Source: Paracoccus isoporae
GTDB taxonomy: Bacteria > Pseudomonadota > Alphaproteobacteria > Rhodobacterales > Rhodobacteraceae
DNA: 64,000 nucleotides
Assembly: GCF_900101865.1 (NCBI RefSeq)
Contig: NZ_FNAH01000003.1
Location: forward strand, 1-64,000
Direction of reading: 5' to 3'
Shown: one piece after another, positions 1-8,577 of the stretch
Layout of the letters: the number at the start of each line of letters is the position of its first letter
How positions within the stretch are numbered: position 1 is the stretch's first letter
Position numbers and translations under genes: made by a program
Notes under the pieces: model-generated
What the model was told of the DNA's origin: nothing
Seen by the model: the letters and a program-made list of their open reading frames with translations, nothing else
Databases searched by the model: none

Positions 1-215
1 CCGCAACAGAGGCCGGATACATGTCAGCACCCGGTGACGCGCCAGCAGCAGCTCCGAAATTACCTCTTGCGCAAGGGGCGGTTATACATGTTGCAACAGT
101 GATCATCGTGTAACTTTTTAGTCATGCATCTGTGCAATGGTGCTCTTTGATACTACTTTTTCTTGGCGCTTCGTCCTACGTGAGACAGAGGCGACATCTT
201 TGCTTGGGGGTAAAA
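1..215. other. left-edge stretch, no confident gene
   Basis: Two plus-strand frames run in open from the window edge, ending at a TGA at 100-102 and a TAA at 112-114. Either could be the tail of a gene lying outside the window, and I cannot choose between them. The DNA is visibly AT-richer than the rest of the window. No RNA gene or repeat was recognised. Confidence 0.5.
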
Positions 216-467
216 ATGTCTAAACATATCCGATCGAAAGCTTTTTGGCAGGGCTTCCGACAGGGTCTGGCAAGCCCTTACGAAGTATTTTATGGCTCGC
301 GCTGGCATCCCACTGTGAAGCCGCGAGGTACTTTGTTGCACTCGTGGATGAAGACCGGATACGCTCTACGCTGTGCTATTGATGACGCAAGAGAAGAGTT
401 GAATGAAGCCCAACCAGTCGCGCCCGTCAAGAGAACTGAAGAAAGACGAGAACTCTGCGCCTCCTGA
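216..467 (+). CDS. small hypothetical protein (83 aa)
   Basis: I do not recognise this protein. It is basic and aromatic-rich in its N-terminal half (several Trp, Phe and Tyr) and acidic near the C-terminus, with no signal peptide or clear membrane segment. ATG at 216 is chosen over the upstream in-frame ATG at 132 because a G-rich ribosome site (TGGGGG) lies just upstream of 216. Its last 65 bp overlap the start of the DUF2335 gene in another frame, so the two are probably translationally coupled. Base composition is AT-richer than the core genes, which suggests acquired DNA. Function unknown. Confidence 0.45.
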   Translation: MSKHIRSKAFWQGFRQGLASPYEVFYGSRWHPTVKPRGTLLHSWMKTGYALRCAIDDAREELNEAQPVAPVKRTEERRELCAS

Positions 468-921
468 AGGTGAAGCTTCTCTCAAGCCTCCCTTCGATAT
501 GGAGCATCTTGAGGCAGAAATTGCTAAGCAAGTTGGCGATTTAATTCCGCGCAAGTCGCGAGAGGAAGTCGTCAGTCGCGTGACGGCCCTGATGATCAGA
601 GAATCCTTTTCTGGGCCCCTGCCTCACCCTCGGCATCTTGCTCAGTACGAAAGTGTTTCCCCTGGCTCCGGTGATCGCATCATCGCGATGGCAGAGAAGC
701 AGCAGGAGCACCTCATGGCCTTGGATAACATAGGGCTGAGCGCCGAAATTGCGGATAGGAAACTCGGAATGAAGGCCGCCGTTGGCTCGCTCTCCTTGCT
801 CGTCGTAAGCGGCCTAATTGCCGGTGTGTGGACTGGCTCGCCCGGTATGGCTGCCGTTTTCCTGGGTACCGCGGCGCTCGGGGCCGTTGGAGCGTTTATT
901 CGGGGCCGAAACGGCCGTTGA
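403..921 (+). CDS. DUF2335 family membrane protein
   Basis: A 172-residue protein of the DUF2335 family, which has no established function. The family signature is visible: SGPLPHP at about residues 70-76, then PGSGDRIIAMAEKQQEH at about 87-103. Two hydrophobic helices follow, at about 125-142 and 149-167, ending in a short Arg-rich tail, so the protein is probably an inner-membrane protein with a cytoplasmic N-terminal domain. ATG at 403 has a GAGAAGAG ribosome site; Met33 (position 499) is an alternative start. The gene overlaps the 83-residue ORF upstream and sits in AT-richer DNA. The family is common in accessory regions, which fits this setting. Confidence 0.8.
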   Translation: MKPNQSRPSRELKKDENSAPPEGEASLKPPFDMEHLEAEIAKQVGDLIPRKSREEVVSRVTALMIRESFSGPLPHPRHLAQYESVSPGSGDRIIAMAEKQQEHLMALDNIGLSAEIADRKLGMKAAVGSLSLLVVSGLIAGVWTGSPGMAAVFLGTAALGAVGAFIRGRNGR

Positions 922-1264
922 TGGGTTCTGCATCGGTTGCTTCGACTTCTTTGTTTCCGGCAGACTTCGTAGCAGGCGCCATCATCTTGCCCACGAGGGC
1001 AGCACCGATGCCAAATCTCGGTTAGCTCTCAGGTATCGACATTCGTCTCTTCAGAGTGCTGACGATTTTACCAATTCGATTTTGAGCTTACCCAAATATC
1101 TGCGCAGCGACGCTCGCTAAGACACTCTACGAAGCTGGAATCACTCGTAGAACTCGTTAGACACCGACGAGAATACCGTCCGCCAGATCAGCATAAGCAA
1201 TCTGCTTAGAGCTTCGTTAGATTCAGCAGCACCTCAGCACCGCACCGTTTTCGCTCAAATGCAT
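922..1264. other. AT-richer intergenic stretch
   Basis: About 340 bp between the DUF2335 gene and the carB stop, with no supportable gene. Short open fragments on both strands look gene-like but lack starts, for example plus 1063-1209 and minus about 898-1023, and may be decayed remnants. Two small inverted repeats are visible: TAAGCA/TGCTTA at 1194-1208, and ACGAAGCT at 1129-1136 with AGCTTCGT at 1210-1217. Neither carries a T tract that would make it a clear terminator for carB. Confidence 0.5.
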
Positions 1265-4200
1265 CTAAGCCTGCAAACTCCGCACCCCAACTTCCCCATC
1301 CCCCCGCGACCTGATCGCCGCGACCGCGGCAATACTCCCCGCCGCCGTCGTGTAATACGGGATCTTGTCGTAGAGCGCGACGGCGCGGATCTCTCGGCTG
1401 TCGGCGATGGCCTGGGCGCCCTCGGTGGTGTTCAGCACCATGGCGATCTCGCCGTTTTTCAGGCGGTCGACGATGTTGGGGCGGCCCTCATAGACCTTGT
1501 TGACGCGGCTCGCCGCGATGCCGTTTTCGGCCAGGAATTCGGCCGTGCCGCTGGTGGCGATGATGGAGAACCCCATCTCGGTCAGGTCGCGCGCGGCCTG
1601 GGCCATCGCCTCGGTCTTGTCCGCGTCGCGGATGGAGATGAAGACCGCGCCCTCATGCGGCAATTGCGTGCCCGCCCCCATCTGGGATTTCAGGAAGGCG
1701 CGGGGGAAGTTGCGGTCCCAGCCCATCACCTCGCCGGTCGAGCGCATCTCGGGGCCGAGCAGCGTGTCGACGCCGGGGAAGCGGGCGAAGGGCAGCACCG
1801 CCTCCTTGACCGAGAACCAGGGCGTGAGCGGGTCGGCCAGCGTCAGCGGGTCGGCGAAGGGCAGGTCATCCTCCGGCGCCACCCCGTCGGGATAGGGGTC
1901 GCGGGCGGGGAAGGCGGACATCTTTTCGCCGGCCATGAGGCGCGCGGCGATGGAGGCGATGGCGCTGTCAGTGGCCTTGGCGACGAAGGGCACGGTGCGC
2001 GAGGCGCGGGGATTGACCTCCAGCACGTAGATCGCGCCGTCCTTGATGGCGAATTGCACATTCATCAGCCCGATCACGCCGAGTTTCCTGGCCATCGCCT
2101 CGGTCTGGCGCTTGAGTTCGTCGATCGTGGCGGCGCCCAGCGTATGGGGCGGAAGCGAGCAGGCGCTGTCGCCGGAATGGACGCCGGCCTCCTCGATATG
2201 TTCCATGATGCCGGCGACATGGACCGTGTCACCGTCGCTGAGCGCATCGACATCGACCTCGATCGCGCCGGAGAGATAGCTGTCGAGCAGGACCGGGTTC
2301 TTGCCCGAGACATCCACGGCATGGGTGATGTAGCGGTTGAGATGGTCCATATCCCGCACGATCTCCATCGCGCGGCCGCCGAGCACGTAGCTGGGGCGGA
2401 TGACCAGCGGGAAGCCCACGCGGGCGGCGATCTCGCGCGCCTCGGCGTCGCTATGGGCGATGCCGTTGACGGGTTGTTTCAGGCCGAGTTCGTTGAGCAT
2501 CTGCTGGAAGCGCTCGCGGTCCTCGGCCAGGTCGATGGCGTCGGGTGAGGTGCCGAGGATGGGGATGCCGGCAGCCTCCAGATCATTGGCGAGCTTCAGG
2601 GGCGTCTGGCCGCCGAACTGGACGATGACGCCGTGCAGCGTGCCGTTTTCCTGCTCGATGGAGAGGATTTCGAGGACATGTTCCAGCGTCAGCGGCTCGA
2701 AATAGAGCCGGTCGGAGGTGTCGTAATCGGTGCTGACCGTCTCGGGGTTGCAGTTGACCATGATGGTTTCATAGCCGGCATCGGTCAGCGCGAAACAGGC
2801 GTGGCAGCAGCAGTAATCGAACTCGATCCCCTGCCCGATCCGGTTCGGGCCGCCGCCGAGAATGACGACCTTCTTGCGGTCTGACGGGCGCGCCTCGTTC
2901 TCGACCTCGCCCATGGCGGGGGATTCATAGGTCGAATACATATAGGGGGTCTGCGCCTCGAACTCGGCGGCGCAGGTGTCGATGCGCTTGAAGACCGGGG
3001 TGATGCCGTGGTCGTGGCGGGTGCGGCGGATCTCGGCCTCGTCCCGGCCGGTGAGCCTGGCCAGGCGGGCGTCGGAGAAGCCCAGCATCTTGAGCGCCCG
3101 CAGCCCCTCCGCATCGGGCAGGCCGGTGTCCCGGATGCGGGTTTCGGCCTCGATGATTTCGCGGATGCGGGCGAGGAACCAGGGCTCAAACGCGGTGACG
3201 GCGTGGATTTCATCATCCGACAGCCCGTGGCGCATGGCCTGGGCGATGACGCGGATGCGGTCCGGCGTCTGGTTGGAGAGCGCGCGGATGATGGCGGGCT
3301 TGCCCTCGTCTTCCGCGCCGGGAATGGCGATCTCGTCGAGGCCGGTCAGCCCGTTCTCCATCGAGGCGAGCGCCTTTTGCAGCGATTCGTGGAAGCTGCG
3401 GCCGATGGCCATCACCTCGCCCACGGATTTCATCGCCGTGGTCAGTTCGGGCTTCGATCCGGGGAATTTCTCGAAGGCGAAGCGCGGGATCTTGGTGACG
3501 ACATAGTCGATGCTGGGCTCGAAGCTGGCGGGCGTGACCTTGGTGATGTCGTTGTCGAGTTCGTCCAGAGTGTAGCCGACGGCCAGTTTCGCGGCGATCT
3601 TGGCAATCGGGAAGCCGGTGGCTTTGGACGCCAGCGCCGAGGAGCGGCTGACGCGCGGGTTCATCTCGATCACCACCATGCGGCCGTCATCGGGGTTGAT
3701 GGCCCATTGGACGTTTGAGCCGCCGGTCTCCACCCCGATCTCGCGCAGCACGGCGATGGAGCCGTTGCGCATCCGCTGATATTCGCGGTCGGTGAGCGTC
3801 AGCGCGGGCGCGACGGTGATGGAATCGCCAGTATGCACCCCCATCGGGTCGACGTTTTCGATGGAACAGACGATGATGGCGTTGTCGGCGTGATCGCGCA
3901 CCACCTCCATCTCGTATTCCTTCCAGCCGAGCAGCGATTCATCGACCAGAATCTGGCCCACCGGCGAGGCATCCATGCCGGAGCGGCAGTAATGGATGTA
4001 ATCCTCGCGGTTGTAGGCGACGCCGCCGCCCGTGCCGCCCAGCGTGAAGGCGGGGCGGATGATGGCGGGCAGGCCGATCTCGTCCAGCGCGTCGAGCGCG
4101 GTCTGCACCCCGGCCTCCAGATCGAACTTGCCGCGCGCATCCTTGGGCGCGGTGACGATGGTGGCCTTGGGGTTTTCCAGCCCGATCCGGTCCATCGCCT

Positions 4201-4600
4201 CGCGGAACAGCTTGCGGTCCTCGGCCATCTCGATGGCGGCGCGCTGTGCGCCGATCAGCTCCACCCCGTATTTGTTCAGCACGCCCGCATCGGCGAGCGC
4301 GAGCGCCGTGTTGAGCGCGGTCTGCCCGCCCATGGTCGGCAGGAGCGCATCGGGGCGTTCGGCGGCGATGATCTTTTCGACCATGTCCGGCGTGATCGGC
4401 TCGATATAGGTGGCGTCGGCCATTTCCGGGTCGGTCATGATGGTGGCCGGGTTGGAGTTCACCAGAATGACGCGGTAGCCTTCTTCGCGCAGCGCCTTGC
4501 AGGCCTGGGCACCGGAATAGTCGAATTCGCAGGCCTGGCCGATGACGATGGGTCCGGCACCGATGATGAGGATGGACTTGATGTCGGTTCTCTTCGGCAT
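1265..4600 (-). CDS. carB: carbamoyl-phosphate synthase large subunit
   Basis: Makes carbamoyl phosphate from bicarbonate, ATP and ammonia (delivered by the small subunit CarA) for arginine and pyrimidine synthesis; cytoplasmic. At 1111 residues it is full length. It shows the duplicated architecture: the N-terminal half begins with [20 protein letters not shown] and the second half repeats this with [20 protein letters not shown]. Both ATP-grasp halves carry the Gly-rich loop and the EMNPR or EVNPRAS signature. A methylglyoxal-synthase-like regulatory domain lies near the C-terminus (about 980-1080). carA is not in the window, so the two subunits are unlinked here, as is common in alphaproteobacteria. 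The stop abuts the AT-rich left patch. Confidence 0.98.
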   Translation of the reverse strand: MPKRTDIKSILIIGAGPIVIGQACEFDYSGAQACKALREEGYRVILVNSNPATIMTDPEMADATYIEPITPDMVEKIIAAERPDALLPTMGGQTALNTALALADAGVLNKYGVELIGAQRAAIEMAEDRKLFREAMDRIGLENPKATIVTAPKDARGKFDLEAGVQTALDALDEIGLPAIIRPAFTLGGTGGGVAYNREDYIHYCRSGMDASPVGQILVDESLLGWKEYEMEVVRDHADNAIIVCSIENVDPMGVHTGDSITVAPALTLTDREYQRMRNGSIAVLREIGVETGGSNVQWAINPDDGRMVVIEMNPRVSRSSALASKATGFPIAKIAAKLAVGYTLDELDNDITKVTPASFEPSIDYVVTKIPRFAFEKFPGSKPELTTAMKSVGEVMAIGRSFHESLQKALASMENGLTGLDEIAIPGAEDEGKPAIIRALSNQTPDRIRVIAQAMRHGLSDDEIHAVTAFEPWFLARIREIIEAETRIRDTGLPDAEGLRALKMLGFSDARLARLTGRDEAEIRRTRHDHGITPVFKRIDTCAAEFEAQTPYMYSTYESPAMGEVENEARPSDRKKVVILGGGPNRIGQGIEFDYCCCHACFALTDAGYETIMVNCNPETVSTDYDTSDRLYFEPLTLEHVLEILSIEQENGTLHGVIVQFGGQTPLKLANDLEAAGIPILGTSPDAIDLAEDRERFQQMLNELGLKQPVNGIAHSDAEAREIAARVGFPLVIRPSYVLGGRAMEIVRDMDHLNRYITHAVDVSGKNPVLLDSYLSGAIEVDVDALSDGDTVHVAGIMEHIEEAGVHSGDSACSLPPHTLGAATIDELKRQTEAMARKLGVIGLMNVQFAIKDGAIYVLEVNPRASRTVPFVAKATDSAIASIAARLMAGEKMSAFPARDPYPDGVAPEDDLPFADPLTLADPLTPWFSVKEAVLPFARFPGVDTLLGPEMRSTGEVMGWDRNFPRAFLKSQMGAGTQLPHEGAVFISIRDADKTEAMAQAARDLTEMGFSIIATSGTAEFLAENGIAASRVNKVYEGRPNIVDRLKNGEIAMVLNTTEGAQAIADSREIRAVALYDKIPYYTTAAGSIAAVAAIRSRGDGEVGVRSLQA

Positions 4601-4641
4601 GGCGGACCCCTGGGCGGTTGACTGGCGGCAAATCGACCGGG

Positions 4642-4669
4642 GTTATAGTGAAGCCGCGCGAGGACGCAA
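4642..4669 (-). promoter_or_regulatory. candidate carB promoter
   Basis: On the minus strand TTGCGT (4669-4664) is followed after 16 bp by TATAAC (4647-4642), a reasonable sigma-70 match. This would give a leader of about 35 nt before the carB ATG at 4600. It is a pattern match only. Confidence 0.4.
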
Positions 4670-4996
4670 GGGGAAGTGGCTGGAAATGCGCGGGGTTGCG
4701 GGCGCGCGCAGGCGCTTGGGACGGCGGGGAAATTCGGGATTTCCGCGGTTTTGCGGCACTGGGGGCACGCCCTTTTTTCGGCGCGGGCGGGGTGGGGCCG
4801 GCGCGATGTCCGGCGGGGCGTCGCAGCCCTTGAGGGCAGTGTCGCTGGTGCGGGTGGTGGTGCAGATGCGGGTGGTGGTGCAGGTGCAGGTGGTCTTGCC
4901 GGTGATGCTGCGGGTCGCGGTTTCGATGCAACACAAGGTTCTCGCAAGGCCGCGCTGCGCCGCGGGGTCAGTTCAGGGTCGCGAGGCGCCGCAAGG
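4670..4996. other. intergenic stretch upstream of carB
   Basis: About 330 bp with no confident gene. It contains an 18-bp imperfect tandem repeat at 4848-4919 (listed separately). Open frames cross it on both strands, including a minus-strand frame from a TTG at 4936 giving a Cys- and Thr-rich peptide. None has a convincing ribosome site. Confidence 0.5.
4848..4919. repeat. 18-bp imperfect tandem repeat, about four units
   Basis: Units at 4848-4865 and 4866-4883 differ at one base (core TGCGGGTGGTGGTGCAG). Units at 4884-4901 and 4902-4919 are progressively diverged. The period is a multiple of three, so a translated product would be a 6-residue repeat (Arg/Val/Gln on plus; Cys/Thr/Arg on minus). 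Confidence 0.7.
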
Positions 4997-5794
4997 TCAG
5001 TGCGGGGCGCCGCCGCGCAGCAGGGTCAGCGCGACCGAGAACCTGCCCTGATCGGCGGTGGCGCGCAGCGAGTCGCGCATCAGGAAATGCCGGGTCAGGG
5101 TCTCGACCTTCCCGGGGTCGGTGAACTGGGCGATGTCGGGCCTGCCCAGCATCCGCTCCGCCGCGTCGGCATAGTCGCGAAGCTGGCGGTCGATCGGCAG
5201 GCGGCCGTGGGCGGGACCGAAGCCGAAGGCGGTCTGGAACAATTCGCGCAGCGGCGGGTCGCCCAGGACGGCGAACCATTTCGTCCGCGCGCTGCTGTCG
5301 CGCGCCGCCAGATCCGGCAGCGTGCGCCGCGCGCTCAGCGCCAGGCGCAGCGATGGCTCGGCGGCGCCGACACGGGTTTCAAGCTCCGCCTCGACATAAT
5401 CGGCGACGACGCGGTCGGCAAAACCGTCCTGCGCCGTCCGGCCCGCCCCGCCAACCCCGAAGCCGAACCGCTCCGCCAGCCGCAGGTAGCGCGAGTCGGA
5501 GAGGCGGTTGGCCAGGCTGCGGTCATCCGCCAGATCGCTCTCCAGCACCTGGCGGATGAAGGCGCGGTTGCCGATATCCGCGCCCAACCCGAAGGCGCGC
5601 AGCGTGACGTCCAGCAAACGGTAATCATCCATCAGCGCATCCGCCGAGCGGACCGCGCCGATCCGCTCGCGGTAATGCTGCGCGGCCATGCGCACCGGGC
5701 CGTCATTGGCAACCAGCGCGCGCTGCCGCGCGATGCTGCGGGTCAGGAGCGCCCAGCCGGGAATGCCGCTGCCGGTCTGGATGGCGACGGTCAT
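4997..5794 (-). CDS. DUF1217 domain protein of the flagellar cluster
   Basis: A 265-residue protein matching the DUF1217 family, found beside flagellar genes in Rhodobacterales; its biochemical role is not established. It is Ala/Arg/Asp-rich and predicted mostly helical, with no signal peptide. ATG at 5794 is chosen because the family normally begins just before a Gly-x-x-Gly-Trp segment (here GSGIPGWALLTRS). The frame is open upstream to 5977, but that extension is a very basic sequence unlike the family. It is the last gene of the minus-strand run flaF-flbT-DUF1217, separated from flbT by about 214 bp. Confidence 0.8.
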   Translation of the reverse strand: MTVAIQTGSGIPGWALLTRSIARQRALVANDGPVRMAAQHYRERIGAVRSADALMDDYRLLDVTLRAFGLGADIGNRAFIRQVLESDLADDRSLANRLSDSRYLRLAERFGFGVGGAGRTAQDGFADRVVADYVEAELETRVGAAEPSLRLALSARRTLPDLAARDSSARTKWFAVLGDPPLRELFQTAFGFGPAHGRLPIDRQLRDYADAAERMLGRPDIAQFTDPGKVETLTRHFLMRDSLRATADQGRFSVALTLLRGGAPH

Positions 5795-6008
5795 GGTCCC
5801 GACCCTGCCGCGCGCGGCGCCGTGATGCGGTCGCGCCGCATGTCTGATCCTGATCGGCAGGCGCGTGCCACGCGCGAACGCGATTTGCAGATCGCCGGGC
5901 TTTTGGCTCGCTTGTTGTTGGCGCGCGACCTTGCGGCGCGGGACGCGCCTGCGCGCCGCCTGCATGCGGCGGAACATGCCGCGCCGCGGCTGTGTTGCCA
6001 GGACGCGG
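5795..6008. other. pocket between flbT and the DUF1217 gene
   Basis: A 214-bp gap in an otherwise tight run. A minus-strand frame (6012-5791, 73 codons) begins with a GTG overlapping the flbT stop (GTGA) and ends in a TGA overlapping the DUF1217 start (ATGA). Its product would be an Arg/Ala/Ser-rich peptide unlike anything I know. A frame on the opposite strand from 5838 gives a Leu/Ala/Arg helical sequence. Neither is called as a gene. Confidence 0.4.
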
Positions 6009-6410
6009 TCACGGCGCGCGCCCCATCAGCCGGGCCTCTCGCGGCAGCAGGTCGCGCAGCGCCCGCATGGTGCGGTAGTAATTCGCATCCAGCACCCCGC
6101 TGGTCGCCTCGGCCAGCAGGTTGCGACTGTCACGGTCGTCGAAAACCTGGGTGAGCTGTTCGATGGCCAGCAGCATGCCCGCTCGTGCCGCTTCGGGATC
6201 GCGATCGCCGCTGAGCACCAGCTGCGCCTCGTAGCAGGCGCGGCGCACCGGGGTGTTCGCCTCCTCGGGATGGATGGCGTCGCGCAGGCGCAGCACGTTC
6301 GCATTCGGCGTCTTGATGGTAATTCTCGTGCGGCGCGGGCCGTTCTCGATCACCACGCCGTTGATCAGCACACGTTCATTCGGTGCGAGTTTCAGCACCA
6401 GCCCCGTCAT
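6009..6410 (-). CDS. flbT: flagellar biosynthesis repressor FlbT
   Basis: A 133-residue FlbT protein. In Caulobacter, FlbT acts after transcription, binding flagellin mRNA leaders and promoting decay while the hook is unfinished. The sequence starts MTGLVLKLAPNERVLINGVV and carries the family pattern of an N-terminal beta-rich segment followed by a helical C-terminal half. The start overlaps the flaF stop by 4 bp, so the two antagonistic regulators are coupled. Its target flagellin gene lies immediately upstream, at 6873-8111. Confidence 0.93.
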   Translation of the reverse strand: MTGLVLKLAPNERVLINGVVIENGPRRTRITIKTPNANVLRLRDAIHPEEANTPVRRACYEAQLVLSGDRDPEAARAGMLLAIEQLTQVFDDRDSRNLLAEATSGVLDANYYRTMRALRDLLPREARLMGRAP

Positions 6411-6778
6411 TCCGCCCCCGTCACGCCGGAGAGGCCGCGAATGACGGCCCGGTTGATGTCGATCAGCGGCTGCGGCTCGCCCTCGCCGCGGCGCAGCGCC
6501 GCGCTGTGGCCGAGCACGAAACCCGCCAGCGAGATCAGCCCCGCGCGCAGCGTCTCGGGCAGGCGGTTGCCATCGCCCGCCAGATCGGCCGCGATCTGGG
6601 ACCAGAAGCGGTCATTGTCATGCAGAGCCTGCATGAATTCGGCCTGGTCGCGCACCGGGCGGGCGGTGGCGCGCGCGAGGTTCGCGGTCAGCCGGGCCAG
6701 CAGCCGCGCTTCGGCCTGCCGCGCATCCTCGACCTGGGAAATGGCGGTCTGATACCCGCCAAGGGCTAGTACACTCAT
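6407..6778 (-). CDS. flaF: flagellar biosynthesis regulator FlaF
   Basis: A 123-residue FlaF protein, the partner and functional opposite of FlbT, needed for flagellin translation or secretion in alphaproteobacteria. Family marks include the N-terminal GGYQTAI and EARLLARLTANLARA segments and a C-terminal LIDINRAVIRGLSG helix. ATG at 6778 follows an AGGAGA ribosome site; a GTG at 6781 is an equally placed alternative. It lies about 90 bp after flagellin on the same strand, with a strong hairpin between them. Confidence 0.92.
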   Translation of the reverse strand: MSVLALGGYQTAISQVEDARQAEARLLARLTANLARATARPVRDQAEFMQALHDNDRFWSQIAADLAGDGNRLPETLRAGLISLAGFVLGHSAALRRGEGEPQPLIDINRAVIRGLSGVTGAE

Positions 6779-6842
6779 CACGTGGTCTCCTGTTCACCGT
6801 CGTTCCGTCTGCATCACCGCCGGGCGCGGGCCCGGTTGGGTT

Positions 6843-6866
6843 GCGGGGCGTCCGGGGACGCCCCGC
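6843..6866 (-). terminator. hairpin downstream of fliC
   Basis: A perfect 10-bp stem (GCGGGGCGTC / GACGCCCCGC) with a 4-nt loop, 7 bp beyond the fliC stop. No T tract follows on the minus strand, so it may be a partial terminator or an mRNA-stabilising end that raises flagellin expression over flaF-flbT. Confidence 0.6.
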
Positions 6867-6872
6867 GCGCGG

Positions 6873-8111
6873 TTAGCGGAACAGCGACAGGAGCGCCTGC
6901 GGCGCCTGGTTGGCGATCGACAGCGATTGCGTAGCAAGCTGCTGCTGGACCTGCAGCGCCTGGAGCCGGGCCGAGGCCTCCTCCATATCGGCATCCACCA
7001 ACGCCCCGATGCCGGAGCGCATGGAATCGGTGAGCTTCCCGATGAAGTCGCGCTGCGTCTCGATCCGGCCCTGCGACGAGCCGAAGGCCGCGGTGGCGTT
7101 GACCGTCACCTTGATCAGATCCTCGATCTCGGTCAGCGCGGCGGCCGGGCCCCCGTCGGCCGTGACATCGAGTGTCTCCAGCCCCGCCAGCGCGCCGCCT
7201 CCGGGCGCGACCGACCGGGTCGTGCTCATCACCACGGCCATGTTGCCGTTGCCCGTGCCGGCATCGAAGGTCAGCGTGCCGGAGGCGCTTGCCAGCGTTC
7301 CGCCGATCCCTGCCGTGGTCTTGGCCGTGTTCAGCCCGGAAGTGATCTCGGTCAGCGTGTCGCCGTCCTGGACGGTATAGGTGATCTCGCTGCCTTCGAT
7401 GGACAGGGTGATCACGTCGCCGGCCAGCAGCTCGGTTCCGTCCGTCGGATCGGCGGTGGCATCGCTGGCGGCGATCGCACCGGCGCCGCCCTGGAAGCTC
7501 AGCGTCGGGCTGATCGCCAGCGCGCCGCCGCCATCGAGCGCCGAGCCGCTGAAGCCCGGCCCGTTCACCGTCGTCGCGGCGCCAGTGCCGGTCAGGCTGA
7601 GATTGAAGGTCTTCACATCAATGGTCGAGGCACTGACCGATCCATCCGAGGCGCGATCCAGCGACGAGTTGACCTGCATCGGATCGACCGATGTGCCATT
7701 GATCAGATTCTTGCCGTTGAACTGCGCCGAGCCGATCACCGTGGCGATCTGGTCCTTGAGCGCATCGATCTCGGTCTGGATCATGGCCCGGTCATTTGCC
7801 GACGTCCCGGCTTCCTGCGCGGCGATGATCTTGGTCTTGATCTTGCCCAGCAGATCCGTCACCGCCTCGGTCGCGGCGCGGGCGGTGGCGACGGTGGATT
7901 CCCCGATGGCGAGCGTCTGGTCGAGGGCCTTGAAAGAGGCGACATCGGAATCCATGGTCTTGGAAATGGCCCAGATGGCCGCGTTGTCCTTGGCGTTCGC
8001 GACGGATTTTCCGGTCGAGATCTCGCTTTGCGTGCGCGCCAGGTCGGAGTTGATACCCTTCAGGGTCTGCAACGCGACCATCGCACCGATATTGGTCAGA
8101 ATACTGGACAT
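6873..8111 (-). CDS. fliC: flagellin
   Basis: The filament subunit, exported through the flagellar type III system. At 412 residues it has the conserved N-terminal D0/D1 helices (MSSILTNIGAMVALQTLKGI, about 1-140), a variable centre, and the C-terminal D1/D0 helices ending QAPQALLSLFR. The centre holds a segment like the flagellin hook IN motif (GDVITLSIEGSEITYTVQDG). An excellent ribosome site, AGGAGG, precedes ATG 8111. The gene has its own upstream region with a perfect CtrA-type site at 8217-8231. Two ATG-proximal features, strong ribosome site and 3' hairpin, fit high expression. Confidence 0.97.
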   Translation of the reverse strand: MSSILTNIGAMVALQTLKGINSDLARTQSEISTGKSVANAKDNAAIWAISKTMDSDVASFKALDQTLAIGESTVATARAATEAVTDLLGKIKTKIIAAQEAGTSANDRAMIQTEIDALKDQIATVIGSAQFNGKNLINGTSVDPMQVNSSLDRASDGSVSASTIDVKTFNLSLTGTGAATTVNGPGFSGSALDGGGALAISPTLSFQGGAGAIAASDATADPTDGTELLAGDVITLSIEGSEITYTVQDGDTLTEITSGLNTAKTTAGIGGTLASASGTLTFDAGTGNGNMAVVMSTTRSVAPGGGALAGLETLDVTADGGPAAALTEIEDLIKVTVNATAAFGSSQGRIETQRDFIGKLTDSMRSGIGALVDADMEEASARLQALQVQQQLATQSLSIANQAPQALLSLFR

Positions 8112-8216
8112 GACGTCCTCCTACAAAATGGCAATCTGCCGATACATGAGAGGCCATTCTGACCGCGGGATTTCCCTTGTGCCGTTCCGCACGAGGCCGT
8201 TTCTACCCAGCCGGAT

Positions 8217-8231
8217 TTAACAATCCCTTAA
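8217..8231 (-). promoter_or_regulatory. CtrA-type binding site upstream of fliC
   Basis: TTAA at 8217-8220, seven bases, TTAA at 8228-8231: an exact match to the full CtrA consensus TTAA-N7-TTAA. It lies about 106-120 bp upstream of the flagellin start. CtrA control of flagellar genes is well established in Rhodobacterales. TTAA is rare in this GC-rich DNA, so the match is unlikely to be chance. Confidence 0.75.
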
Positions 8232-8271
8232 CGCACGCAAATCCGCCAGAGATCAATACCGAGGGGTTTAT

Positions 8272-8577
8272 TCAAAACCGTCCCAGTTGAGTCGCGGGGC
8301 CGCGATGGATCGTCTTTTCCCCCGCCTCGTCATAGGTCCCGGCGTCCTGCACCGCCTGACGCGCCGCGACGAGGATGGCGCGCGCATCCGCCACGCCCGT
8401 CACCGCCGCCTCGGCCAGTTCGCGCAGATGTGCCAACCGCTCCGCCAGCCCGGGCGCGGCCGGACCTGCCAGCCCGATCACCCGTTCCAGTTCGGAGAGC
8501 CGCTGCAGCGCCCTGCCGGGATCCCCGTCGGCCAGGGCTTCTGCCACGCCGTCGAGAAGCGCGCCCATATCAGCCAT
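8272..8577 (-). CDS. FlgN-like flagellar chaperone
   Basis: A 101-residue helical protein (MADMGALLDGVAEALADGDP...) with the size, all-helical composition and C-terminal Tyr/Asp/Gly tail seen in FlgN-type chaperones of Rhodobacteraceae, which escort hook-associated proteins. It contains Leu/Ala heptad stretches (LQRLSELERVIGL, LAERLAHLRELAEAAV). ATG at 8577 overlaps the end of the FlgJ-like gene by 8 bp, marking coupling. The frame is open upstream to 8685 but that part is Pro-rich and lies inside the flgJ-like gene. Assignment rests on context and composition rather than a hard motif. Confidence 0.65.
   Translation of the reverse strand: MADMGALLDGVAEALADGDPGRALQRLSELERVIGLAGPAAPGLAERLAHLRELAEAAVTGVADARAILVAARQAVQDAGTYDEAGEKTIHRGPATQLGRF

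Noticed and set aside
818-1120. 100-codon plus-strand frame after the DUF2335 gene
   Set aside because: It overlaps the end of the DUF2335 gene, has no ribosome site and gives a mixed sequence without a pattern.
1259-2548. 429-codon plus-strand frame over carB
   Set aside because: Antisense to the well-conserved carB gene, with a low-complexity Gly/Arg/Asp product and no domain.
4459-4947. 162-codon minus-strand frame running from the repeat into carB
   Set aside because: It overlaps the carB N-terminus in another frame and its Pro/Ala-rich product has no support.
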